Part shown: piece after piece, positions 40,779 to 48,567 of the stretch
Layout of the letters: each line of letters starts with the position of its first letter
How positions within the stretch are numbered: the first letter of the stretch is position 1
Assembly: GCA_016788635.1 (NCBI GenBank)
Contig: JAEUSU010000027.1
Location: 124,001 to 188,000 of the forward strand
Direction: 5' to 3'
Source: Flavobacteriales bacterium
GTDB taxonomy: Bacteria; Bacteroidota; Bacteroidia; Flavobacteriales_F; PHOS-HE28
Length of the DNA stretch: 64,000 bases
Notes under the pieces: model-generated
What the model was told of the DNA's origin: nothing
The model's input: the letters and a program-made list of their open reading frames with translations, nothing else
The model's database searches: none
Made by a program: the position numbers and the translations under genes

Positions 40779-42014
40779 TCAGTGCGCGATCAACACTCTG
40801 CGTGTCTGGTCACCGCAACGGACCAAATAGGCTCCCGATGGCCACTCTTGTGTGGGCAGGACCAGGTTGGTTGGCCCTGTAACGACCCGTTGATGCATGG
40901 TGCTTCCATTGACGTTCAGCACAACCACGTTGTGTGGTGCTGAAGTGGAAGCATCGGTGATCACCAATTGATCCTGGACCAACGTTGCGCTGAAGGATGA
41001 CCCGCTGTATCGGTCGTCAACAGTGTTCGTCAGGGGACGTACACGCCAGAATTCCGCAGTGGTGTTGGAGGCCAGCGGGCCGGGTCCGAAGCTGAACCGT
41101 CCCATGCCCATGTAGCCGAAAAGTCCGGACCAGCAGCTGCCACCTTCGCCATGAGGCGCACCAGGGAACGCGGCCAGTTGCGACCATGCGTCAACTACCG
41201 GATCATAATACCAGACCTCATCGAGCTCGGTATACACACCGGACGAGTTCACCGTAAGCCCGCACACCACGAAGCCCTTTTGCTGGTAGGTGAACGAGTA
41301 CGAGGTATAGCGCCCGGCTCCGGGAAGGTCCGCCAGTTGCGTCCATGTGTCTGCAGTTGGATCATACCGCCAGAGGTCGTTCACCACGGCGTTCGTACCA
41401 TTCGAGCCACAGCCGACATAGACCTGGTCGTTGATCACAAAGCAAATGGCGCTCTGGCGAGCGCTACCAGGAAAGGGTGTGCGTTGCGTCCAGGTGTCTG
41501 TCACGGGGTCATACTCCCACCAGTCGTTCAGGTATGGTTGATATCCAAGGCCTACGTACCCCTTGCTGCTTGTCGCGCAGGTGATGGCCGTATAGCGCGG
41601 TGGACCAGGCAGGTCGGCCTTCTGCGTCCATGAGTCGCTCAAGGGGTCATAGGCCCAGAGATCCTTCAGTTGAACAACTGGAGCATTGTTGTTCCATCCG
41701 CAGGTCATATACCCCACTCCATCGATGGAGAACCCCCTGGCGCCATACCGGTCCGGTCCAGGACAGGAAGTACGAGGGGTCCATGTGTCACTGTTGGGGT
41801 CGTATTCATGCAAAGCAGAGGAGAAGGTCACCGGACCAGATCCCGTGATCCCATCGGCGGCATAGATGCGGTCATCGATCTCGAACAGACAGGGACTGTA
41901 CACGGGGTAGGGGTGGTCCTGCAACTGTTGCCAGACGAGGTTGAGTTGCGCATATAGGACAGCCGGCAAGGTCATGAGGGATGTCACGAACAGCGAACGG
42001 CTTAAGGGTATCAT
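40779..42014 (-). CDS. Secreted Kelch-repeat protein with T9SS-type C-terminus
   Basis: 411 residues. A signal peptide (MIPLSRSLFVTSLMTLPAVLYAQ) is followed by about six Kelch-type blades, each with a pattern like LWAYDPLSDSWTQKADLPGP..RY, so a beta-propeller is expected. The last about 75 residues (VVVLNVNGS...SGAYLVRCGDQTRRVLIAH) match a type A T9SS sorting domain, so it should be exported and surface-attached by the PorU/PorV system encoded nearby. Ligand unknown. It is convergent with the E2 gene (7 bases) and upstream of the CHAD gene only in position. Confidence 0.87.
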   Translation of the reverse strand: MIPLSRSLFVTSLMTLPAVLYAQLNLVWQQLQDHPYPVYSPCLFEIDDRIYAADGITGSGPVTFSSALHEYDPNSDTWTPRTSCPGPDRYGARGFSIDGVGYMTCGWNNNAPVVQLKDLWAYDPLSDSWTQKADLPGPPRYTAITCATSSKGYVGLGYQPYLNDWWEYDPVTDTWTQRTPFPGSARQSAICFVINDQVYVGCGSNGTNAVVNDLWRYDPTADTWTQLADLPGAGRYTSYSFTYQQKGFVVCGLTVNSSGVYTELDEVWYYDPVVDAWSQLAAFPGAPHGEGGSCWSGLFGYMGMGRFSFGPGPLASNTTAEFWRVRPLTNTVDDRYSGSSFSATLVQDQLVITDASTSAPHNVVVLNVNGSTMHQRVVTGPTNLVLPTQEWPSGAYLVRCGDQTRRVLIAH

Positions 42015-42063
42015 GGTCGGTTGGTCTGGTGCTTGGACGCTTCAGGAGCGTACAGGTTGCTCA

Positions 42064-42921
42064 TCAGCTTGATGATCTTCCGGGGCCATGAGCCATGGAT
42101 GACAGCCGTTCAGTTGTTCGTTCCACCATTTCTTGCACGTTGGACTGTATGTGCAACGCCGCGATCATCAACGCGCGTTGCGCGATCCCGCCGCCATGCC
42201 ACGCACCGACGTCATCCACCAGCACACGGGCATCGTGCCATTCCCCCAGCACCCGTTGCAGTTCGCCGAGGGATCGCGCGGGTATGCCCTTCGGCAACGG
42301 ACGCTCCGCCTTCTCCAGCAGCCGAAGGATGTACCACACGCGCTTCACCTGTTTGCGCAGTGCGTGCAGGTCACATGAACGGGAACGCATGGCCCTGCGC
42401 GCATCCTGCCAGCCGCTCCGCAGTGCGGCGTTCAGGTGCTTCATCAGGGCCCGGTCGTCCGCGTCGGCGACCGCCTTTTCCACGTAGCGCCGGATCCGTT
42501 CGCCATCACGTGCGGACATGCCGCGCATAAGGTCCACCGCCTCTGCGGTGAGGCGATCGGCTTGTTCCGAGGCGTGGCGCAGGTAGGCCTGGCGATGTTC
42601 CGCAGGTATCCCACGCATGCGTCGCACCATCTGGGCGCATACCTGCTGTTCGCGCAGTTCACCGATCACCCGGAACATGCGTTTCCAGTGGTGCAAGGCC
42701 CTCCGTGGTCGCTTGGCTTCCGGCCGAAGGGCATGGACGATCGTCACCAAGGCACGCATCCGCTTGATAGCCACCCGCAAGGCGTGGATCTGCCGGATGC
42801 CGGGACTTCCCTGCGCCTTGCGCAAGTGCGTGAGCGCATCCGAGGCGAGCGCTCCACCTTGTTCCACCAGGAAACGGTTCATGGCATCCACCAAGGTAGG
42901 GAGGGTGGCTGGCACCTGCAC
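42064..42921 (-). CDS. CHAD domain protein (polyphosphate-binding type)
   Basis: 285 residues, nearly all one alpha-helical CHAD domain. Family features include HALRVAIKRMRALVTIVHAL, HHWKRMFRVIGELREQQV (basic groove), LHALRKQVKRVWYIL and GEWHDARVLVDDV, with many conserved His/Arg/Lys that bind polyphosphate in characterised members. No CYTH domain is fused. With the VTC/DUF4956 pair in the same region it suggests polyphosphate granules or signalling. Its start is flanked upstream by the CACGGAG inverted repeat. Confidence 0.9.
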   Translation of the reverse strand: MQVPATLPTLVDAMNRFLVEQGGALASDALTHLRKAQGSPGIRQIHALRVAIKRMRALVTIVHALRPEAKRPRRALHHWKRMFRVIGELREQQVCAQMVRRMRGIPAEHRQAYLRHASEQADRLTAEAVDLMRGMSARDGERIRRYVEKAVADADDRALMKHLNAALRSGWQDARRAMRSRSCDLHALRKQVKRVWYILRLLEKAERPLPKGIPARSLGELQRVLGEWHDARVLVDDVGAWHGGGIAQRALMIAALHIQSNVQEMVERTTERLSSMAHGPGRSSS

Positions 42922-42951
42922 TTGCAGTCACTCGCGTGCAGGGCATGGTGC

Positions 42952-43047
42952 GCACGGAGCCACGGAGCCACGGAGACACGGAGACACGGGGCTCGCCATC
43001 GCGTTCCTTGGTTCACCGCACTCCGTGCCTCTGTGTCTCCGTGTGAG
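42952..43047. repeat. CACGGAG octamer array with inverted copy (interspersed hairpin element)
   Basis: The left arm (about 42952-42990) is a tandem of octamers GCCACGGA, GCCACGGA, GACACGGA, GACACGGG. After about 30 bases an inverted, degenerate copy follows (43021-43045: CTCCGTGCCTCTGTGTCTCCG). Together they can fold into a long imperfect hairpin lying between the divergent CHAD and methyltransferase genes. Related in unit sequence to 39450-39480. Confidence 0.7.
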
Positions 43048-43085
43048 CTGGCTTTGAAGAGGATGTCCATGCCTTGGTCGCGTAG

Positions 43086-43883
43086 ATGTCGTCACGCCCA
43101 CGTTCTCACATGGGAAAACCCGATCTTCAACCCGCCATGGATATGCTCTCGTTGTTCGTTCCGAAGGGTGTGAAGCGCTGGCTGCGCGAGCGCGCCCTGC
43201 GCGGCGATGCCGTATGGTGCCCGGTGTGTGAGCAGGGCGCTGCCGCCTTCCTGCCTTCCGGCGATCCGCCCCGTCCGCATGCCATGTGCCCCTTCTGCGG
43301 TTCCTTGGAACGCACCCGGCTCACCTGGCTTTACCTGAAGGAGCGCGGCCTGCCCACGCCCGGCATGCGCGTGCTCCACATCGCGCCGGACCGCAGCCTG
43401 CATGCACGCCTTTCCACCCTGAAGGACATCACCTACCTGTGCGGTGACAAGCACGAGCCCGGCTACAGCTGGCCGGAGGGCACCATCGACCTGGACGTGA
43501 CCCGGCTGCCCTTTCCGGATGACTGGTTCGACGTGGTGATCTGCTCCCACGTGCTGGAGCACGTGCCGGACGACCGCACCGCGCTGCGCGAGTTGTTCCG
43601 CGTGATGAAGCCCGGTGGCCACGGCGTGCTGCTGGTGCCCGTGGACCGCGACCGTGCCGAGACCTTCGAGGATCCCTCGGTCACCGACCCTGAAGCGCGG
43701 AAGCGGCTCTTCGGCCAGGCCGACCACGTGCGGATCTACGGCATGGACTACGCCGACCGCCTGCGGGAGGCCGGCTTCCGACCCACCATCGCGCCGGCCA
43801 CCGAAGGCCGCGATGCGCGCGAGGTCTTCCGCCTGGGACTGAACGCGCGTGAGTTCCTGCAGGCCGTTACGAAGCCCGCTTAG
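43086..43883 (+). CDS. SAM-dependent methyltransferase with N-terminal zinc-ribbon-like Cys pairs
   Basis: 265 residues from the ATG at 43086; ATG 43143 (MLSLFVPKG) is an equally good start because it opens the conserved region. Cys pairs WCPVCEQG and CPFCGSLERTRL form a putative zinc ribbon, followed by a class I methyltransferase: VLHIAPDRSLHARL, LDVTRLPFPDDWFDVVICSH, VLEHVPDDRTALRELFRV and MKPGGHGVLLVPVDR. Such proteins occur near glycan and methylation genes, but the substrate is unknown. recG follows after 22 bases. Confidence 0.86.
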   Translation: MSSRPRSHMGKPDLQPAMDMLSLFVPKGVKRWLRERALRGDAVWCPVCEQGAAAFLPSGDPPRPHAMCPFCGSLERTRLTWLYLKERGLPTPGMRVLHIAPDRSLHARLSTLKDITYLCGDKHEPGYSWPEGTIDLDVTRLPFPDDWFDVVICSHVLEHVPDDRTALRELFRVMKPGGHGVLLVPVDRDRAETFEDPSVTDPEARKRLFGQADHVRIYGMDYADRLREAGFRPTIAPATEGRDAREVFRLGLNAREFLQAVTKPA

Positions 43884-43892
43884 GCCCGGCAG

Positions 43893-43900
43893 TATTTTCG
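43893..43900 (+). promoter_or_regulatory. -7-like element TATTTTCG directly before recG
   Basis: Variant of TAnnTTTG ending only 5 bases before the recG GTG start codon, so a transcript from it would be essentially leaderless. Confidence 0.4.
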
Positions 43901-43905
43901 GTGCG

Positions 43906-46008
43906 GTGCAGGACCTGCTGGAGACCCCGATCGAATTCCTGAAGGGCGTGGGCCCGCAGCGGGGAGAGCTCCTGCGTGCGGAACTCGGCATCGCCACCTA
44001 CGGCGACCTCTTGCGGCACTACCCCTTTCGCTATGTGGACCGCAGCCGCTTCCACCGCATCGCCGAGTTGAACGAGAACATGCCGCAGGCGCAATTGCGC
44101 GGCAAGCTTGGCCCCCTGAAGACCGTGGGGGAGAAGCAGGCCCGCCGCCTCACCGCCACCTTCACGGACGGCAGCGGCACGGTGGAACTCGTCTGGTTCA
44201 AGGGCGCGCGCTGGATCCAGCAAAGTTTGAAGCCGGGCGAGGAGTACATCCTCTTCGGCAAGCCCGGCATCTACCGGAGCCGCTTCAACTTCGCGCACCC
44301 GGAAATGGAGCTGGCCGCCACCTGGGAGCAGGGCCTGAGCGCTGCGCTGCAACCGGTCTACCCCACCACGGAGAAGCTCACCGCGAAGGGCCTCGGCAGC
44401 CGTGCGTTGTGGAAGCTGCAGAAGACGCTGTTGACGCAGGTGATGGGCCGCATTCCGGAGACCCTGCCCCCCTCGGTGCTGACCCTGCTCGGGGGCATGC
44501 CACGTGAGGAGGCCATCCGGCAAGCCCATGCGCCCACCGACCGGCACAAGCTGGACGAGGCCCTGCGCCGCTTGAAGTTCGAGGAACTCTTCCTCATCCA
44601 ACTCGCCCTGCTGCGGCAAAAGGAGCTCGTACGTCGCTCGGTGGAAGGCCACCGTTTCGCGCAGGTGGGCGAAAACCTCAACACCTTCTACCGCGACCAC
44701 CTGCCCTTCGAGCCCACGGGCGCACAGAAGCGCGTGGTGAAGGAGCTCCGCCGCGACATGGGCAGCGGCCGCCAGATGAACCGCCTGGTGCAGGGCGATG
44801 TGGGCAGCGGAAAAACCCTCGTGGCCCTGCTCAGCATGCTCATCGCCTTGGACAACGGCTACCAGAGCGCCTTCATGGCCCCCACGGAGATCCTGGCGCA
44901 GCAGCATTTCGCCACGCTCAGCCGCATGCTGGAGGGCATGCCGGTGGTGGTGCGCCTGCTTACCGGCAGCACCAAGGCCGCCGAGCGCAAGAGCATCCTC
45001 ACCGCGCTCCGGCTCGGCGAGGTGCACATCATCGTCGGCACGCATGCACTGCTGGAGGACCGCGTGCAGTTCCACCGGCTCGGGCTGGTGGTGATCGACG
45101 AGCAGCACCGCTTCGGCGTGGCGCAACGCGCGCGTATGTGGGCCAAGAGCGAAGTACCGCCGCACGTGCTGGTGATGACCGCCACGCCCATCCCGCGCAC
45201 CCTGGCCATGACACTGTACGGCGACCTGGACACCAGCGTGATCGACGAGCTGCCGCCGGGCCGCAAGCCCATCCGCACTGTGCACCGCTTCGACTCGTCG
45301 CGCAATGCCGTCTTCGGTTTTCTGGAAGAGGAGATCGCCAAGGGGCGGCAGGTCTACGTGGTGTACCCGCTCATCGAGGAGTCGGAAAAGTCGGACCTGA
45401 AGCACGTGATGGACGGCTACGAGAGCCTCAGCCGCCGTTTCCCCCTGCCGAAGTATGCCGTGGGCATCGTGCACGGCCGCATGGACCAGGCCACCAAGGA
45501 CTACGAGATGGCGCGCTTCAAGAAGGGCGAGACGAACATCCTGGTGGCCACCACCGTGATCGAGGTGGGTGTGGACGTGCCCAACGCCAGTGTGATGGTG
45601 ATCGAGAACGCCGAGCGCTTCGGCCTCAGCCAGCTGCACCAGTTGCGCGGCCGCGTGGGGCGTGGCGCCGAGCAGAGCTTCTGCATCCTCATGACCGGCG
45701 ACAAGCTGGGCCACGACGCCCGCGAACGCATCGGCACCATGGTGCGCACCAACGACGGATTCGAGATCGCCGAGGTGGACCTGCGCTTGCGCGGCCCCGG
45801 CGACCTGATGGGCACCCAGCAGAGCGGCCTGCCCCAGTTGAAGCTGGCCGATCTGGTGGAGGATGCCGCCCTGCTGCAACAGGCCCGTGTGGTGGCCCAA
45901 CGGCTGCTGGAGGAGGACCCGGAGCTCGCGGCGCCGGAACATGCCCCGCTCGCGGCCGCGCTGCATGCCGGTGGGCAGGCGAAGGTGGTGTGGGGTCGCG
46001 TGAGCTGA
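43906..46008 (+). CDS. recG: ATP-dependent DNA helicase RecG
   Basis: 700 residues from a GTG at 43906 (VQDLLETPIEFLKGVGPQRG matches RecG N-termini). RecG remodels stalled forks and branch-migrates Holliday junctions. The wedge OB domain shows TFTDGSGTVELVWFKG; helicase motifs are Walker A GDVGSGKTLVALL, GTHALLEDRV, the DExH box VVIDEQHRFGVAQRA, MTATPIPRTLAMTLYGD, ATTVIEVGVDVPNAS and LRGRVGRGAEQSFC. Standard length and intact. It ends 5 bases before the convergent YhhN gene. Confidence 0.96.
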   Translation: MQDLLETPIEFLKGVGPQRGELLRAELGIATYGDLLRHYPFRYVDRSRFHRIAELNENMPQAQLRGKLGPLKTVGEKQARRLTATFTDGSGTVELVWFKGARWIQQSLKPGEEYILFGKPGIYRSRFNFAHPEMELAATWEQGLSAALQPVYPTTEKLTAKGLGSRALWKLQKTLLTQVMGRIPETLPPSVLTLLGGMPREEAIRQAHAPTDRHKLDEALRRLKFEELFLIQLALLRQKELVRRSVEGHRFAQVGENLNTFYRDHLPFEPTGAQKRVVKELRRDMGSGRQMNRLVQGDVGSGKTLVALLSMLIALDNGYQSAFMAPTEILAQQHFATLSRMLEGMPVVVRLLTGSTKAAERKSILTALRLGEVHIIVGTHALLEDRVQFHRLGLVVIDEQHRFGVAQRARMWAKSEVPPHVLVMTATPIPRTLAMTLYGDLDTSVIDELPPGRKPIRTVHRFDSSRNAVFGFLEEEIAKGRQVYVVYPLIEESEKSDLKHVMDGYESLSRRFPLPKYAVGIVHGRMDQATKDYEMARFKKGETNILVATTVIEVGVDVPNASVMVIENAERFGLSQLHQLRGRVGRGAEQSFCILMTGDKLGHDARERIGTMVRTNDGFEIAEVDLRLRGPGDLMGTQQSGLPQLKLADLVEDAALLQQARVVAQRLLEEDPELAAPEHAPLAAALHAGGQAKVVWGRVS

Positions 46009-46013
46009 ACGGC

Positions 46014-46754
46014 TCAGGTCTCCAGCACCTGCCGGCGCAGGCGCGTCTCCGGGTCCAGCACGTGCAACACGCAGCCGATGGCGATCAGCGCCTGTGCAGT
46101 GCCGTAGCTGAGCATGATCCAGATCGGTGGGATGCTGTCCGGCCGCAGGCTGAATTTGCGCATGGCCAGCAGACTGTCCGACAGCACGAAGAGCAGCGCG
46201 CCCACCAGCACCAGCAGGAAGCTGCGCAGGAAGGTGCGGCGGAAGCGGAAGGCCGCGGTGATGGCCATGAGCAGGATGGCCACGCCATACACCGCCACCG
46301 GCAGCACCAGCAACTCGTCCAGCACCGGCCGTTGCAGCACGTCGATCAGGATGAAGGTGCCCACCAGCACGATCACCGCGCTGATGGCCAGGGAAAGCAC
46401 CCAGCCCTCGCCGCCGCCCACGTCCACGATGTTGAACACGAAGGCCATGGTGTAGCACACCTGCGCCACCAGGAAGGCCGCCAGCCCCAGCAGGAAGGCG
46501 AACTCGTCCCGCCCCTGGAAGAGCAGCGCGATGTCGCCCAGCAGCGAAAAGAAGAGGCCCGCCTGCACCAGCAGGGTGAAGCGGTCGCCGAAGCGGCGTG
46601 TGGTGAAGAAGAACCAGGAGGAGAGCACCAGCATGAGGGTCGGCTTGCACACCAGTTCCAGCCCGTGAAGGCCTTTTTCCTCAGCGATGATGGTGCCCGC
46701 CAGCGCCAGCAGATAGGCGGTGCCGTTCACCAAGGGGTGGGTGCGCAGGTCCAT
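46014..46754 (-). CDS. YhhN/TMEM86 family membrane protein (lysoplasmalogenase-like)
   Basis: 246 residues and about eight membrane helices. The YhhN signatures are CKPTLMLVLS, FSLLGDIALLFQG (conserved Asp), VYGVAILLMAI and the late LLFVLSDSLLAMRKF (second conserved Asp). Mammalian TMEM86B and some bacterial homologues hydrolyse the vinyl-ether bond of lysoplasmalogens; the bacterial substrate is inferred. TATTTTCG lies 8 bases before the start codon. Confidence 0.88.
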   Translation of the reverse strand: MDLRTHPLVNGTAYLLALAGTIIAEEKGLHGLELVCKPTLMLVLSSWFFFTTRRFGDRFTLLVQAGLFFSLLGDIALLFQGRDEFAFLLGLAAFLVAQVCYTMAFVFNIVDVGGGEGWVLSLAISAVIVLVGTFILIDVLQRPVLDELLVLPVAVYGVAILLMAITAAFRFRRTFLRSFLLVLVGALLFVLSDSLLAMRKFSLRPDSIPPIWIMLSYGTAQALIAIGCVLHVLDPETRLRRQVLET

Positions 46755-46762
46755 GGCAGGGC

Positions 46763-46770
46763 CGAAAATA
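46763..46770 (-). promoter_or_regulatory. -7-like element TATTTTCG before the YhhN gene
   Basis: Minus-strand TATTTTCG 8 bases before the start codon at 46754, another very short leader. Confidence 0.4.
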
Positions 46771-47510
46771 GGGCGGCATTGCCGGAAGTGTATGGGTGGA
46801 AAGCTCGATCTGCACCGATATGGATCGCTGTTGTTGAAGCCTGTCGTTCATGATACTTCCATAGCAACTCGGGAGATCCTGCTCTGCTGGGATCTTCACT
46901 CATCGATCTCGCTCTTGTTGAGCGTTTGGTGTTCCCGCCCTCATTTTCATGCAGGTCCTTGTTCTCAAGAATTGCCAGCTATAGCTCGCATTCGAGGCGC
47001 GATCTTCAGTTCGCAGAGTGCAGGCTCCAACGGCCCCACGCAACCAGCCAGGCGCCGTTCGCGCAGCCTCATTGCGGCTGTTGCACGGAGCGTAGTAGCC
47101 AAGATCGGACACTTCGTTTCTCCACATGGCATTCAGTCCTTGCTTTCTTCTGCTACCTTCACCATCATGAACGCGCGGCCCATTACCTTCTCTTCGCTGC
47201 GCAGCGGCCAGTCGGCCAGTCGGCCAGTCGGCCAGTCGGCCCACTAATCATCAGTCCAGCAAGATCGGCAAGCTCTGCGCATGGCGCGCAGGGTGCTTCC
47301 TCATTTCCCTCAACTCCATAACACCGCTTCGCCATGGAGCAGGCACCACCATTCCGTAGCTAGGCGCGGTCTGTTGACCGCATCCGCCGCATGGCGGGTG
47401 GCAACTCCCGGCCGCCGAAAGGGAAGGCATGCATGCGCACCAATTGCGCCGTGCATTTGTAGGTTTACATCAGAGGACCGGTTCGCGTCGGTCATCACGA
47501 ACTTCACACC
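46771..47510. other. 740-bp gene-poor stretch
   Basis: No open frame here has family resemblance or a convincing signal. The sequence is more AT-balanced than its neighbours and contains many stops in the plus frames. An antisense frame across 46900-47244 reads low-complexity peptide through the octamer repeat and looks spurious. A TACCTTCA-ATG arrangement at 47153-47169 could drive a 26-codon frame that consists half of the octamer repeat. It may be a decayed gene or a long 5' region for the exported-protein gene downstream. Confidence 0.5.
47206..47241. repeat. Tandem octamer GGCCAGTC x4 plus partial copy
   Basis: Four identical head-to-tail GGCCAGTC units (47206-47237) followed by GGCC. 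The unit is short and perfect, suggesting recent slippage; it is the only such array in the gene-poor stretch. Confidence 0.85.
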
Positions 47511-48539
47511 ATGCTGCGCAGCGCATCGCCATTCAGGATGATCCCATCAGGCCATGTTCTCTTATTGGCCTGCCTGTTGCTTTGCGCCGCGCAGACCTGT
47601 ACAGCACAAAACCTGGTGCCCAACCCCAGCTTTGAGTTAACGGACTCCTGCATCTACTCGTGTTGTTTCAATGTGGGCGATCGCCCTCTGTATTGGGATC
47701 GTTGGGACCAGAGCCCTGACTACTTCAATGCCTGTGCGGGAGATCTGGGCGGCATCGACACCTTGATGGATGTGCCACAGAATGGCTTCACTTGGCAGTA
47801 CGCTCACGATGGGAATGCGTATGTAGGCATGACCTGCTTCGAACCCAGTGATTTTCGGGAACATGTCGGCGCCCCTTTGATCGAACCGCTGGTGGCGGGG
47901 CTGACCTATTTTGTGAGCTATTGGGTGAATCTGGCCACCGAGGGTTCCTATTGGGAAACGCGTTGGGCCTGTAACAACCAGGGGGTGCTCTTCACCATGG
48001 ATGAGCACATCTGGAGCGGCCAGACCAGCGCCGCACCCGAGTTCGCGCCCCGCAATTACGCCCATGTGAACAACCCCGCCATAATCACCGATACCGCCAA
48101 CTGGATTCTGGTGAGCGGCAGCTTCGTGGCCGATAGCGCCTACCGCTACGTCGTGCTGGGCAATTTCTTCAACGATGCCCTCACCGACACGCTTCATTTC
48201 ACTCCGGGTCAGCCCTCGTTGGCGGCGTACTACCTCTACGATGCCATTTGCGTATCGCCCTCGCCGGGCGAGTGCCCGATGGCCACCGGACTGCCGGAGT
48301 CAGGGCAGGCAGCGCTTGCTGTGCGCGTGGGGGGTGGTGGGCAGTGGATGCAGGTGGATGGGGCGGATGTCGGCTCAACGGGCTGGGTGTTTGATGCCGG
48401 GGGCCGGCTGTTGGCGCAGTTCGCCCTCAATGGAAATACTTCACAGCCTATCGGGCATTGGCCGGAAGGGGTCTATGTGCTGCGCGTGCAAGGGCAAGCT
48501 GGAAGAATATGGCATGAGAAGTTCGTGGTGATGCGGTAA
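47511..48539 (+). CDS. T9SS-exported protein with NLVPNPSFE N-terminal domain
   Basis: 342 residues. Signal peptide with basic n-region (MLRSASPFRMIP...) and hydrophobic core ending CTAQ; the shorter start at 47538 lacks the basic residues. The mature protein opens NLVPNPSFE, a common start of Bacteroidota surface proteins, followed by a galactose-binding/jelly-roll-like region with VSGSFVADSAYRYVVLGNFF and several Cys. The C-terminal 70 residues (GWVFDAGGRLLAQF...GVYVLRVQGQAG) are a type A sorting domain. Function unknown; probably surface-bound. Next gene 28 bases downstream, likely co-transcribed. Confidence 0.85.
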   Translation: MLRSASPFRMIPSGHVLLLACLLLCAAQTCTAQNLVPNPSFELTDSCIYSCCFNVGDRPLYWDRWDQSPDYFNACAGDLGGIDTLMDVPQNGFTWQYAHDGNAYVGMTCFEPSDFREHVGAPLIEPLVAGLTYFVSYWVNLATEGSYWETRWACNNQGVLFTMDEHIWSGQTSAAPEFAPRNYAHVNNPAIITDTANWILVSGSFVADSAYRYVVLGNFFNDALTDTLHFTPGQPSLAAYYLYDAICVSPSPGECPMATGLPESGQAALAVRVGGGGQWMQVDGADVGSTGWVFDAGGRLLAQFALNGNTSQPIGHWPEGVYVLRVQGQAGRIWHEKFVVMR

Positions 48540-48567
48540 GGCCGGTTCCTAGCAATACGCGAGAGCC

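Noticed and set aside
42879-43070. Minus-strand frame upstream of CHAD
   Set aside because: Reads entirely through the CACGGAG hairpin repeat; low-complexity translation.
43867-46650. A 927-codon open frame on the minus strand across recG and the YhhN gene
   Set aside because: It is antisense to recG, whose helicase motifs are intact; its translation is His/Ala/Gly-rich low complexity caused by GC-rich codon structure.
45138-46853. A 571-codon plus-strand frame overlapping recG and the YhhN gene
   Set aside because: Out of frame with recG and antisense to YhhN; composition is Arg/Gly/His-rich with no motif.
47206-47241. Possible CRISPR array
   Set aside because: Units are 8 bases with no spacers between them; no cas genes in the window. 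The same applies to the heptamer array at 61057.
46900-47244. Minus-strand 114-codon frame in the gene-poor stretch
   Set aside because: Starts inside the GGCCAGTC array and has no domain or signal peptide; likely chance or a decayed remnant.
47167-47247. 26-codon plus-strand frame ending in the GGCCAGTC array
   Set aside because: Has a promoter-like TACCTTCA before it, but half of the peptide is encoded by the repeat, and nothing supports translation.
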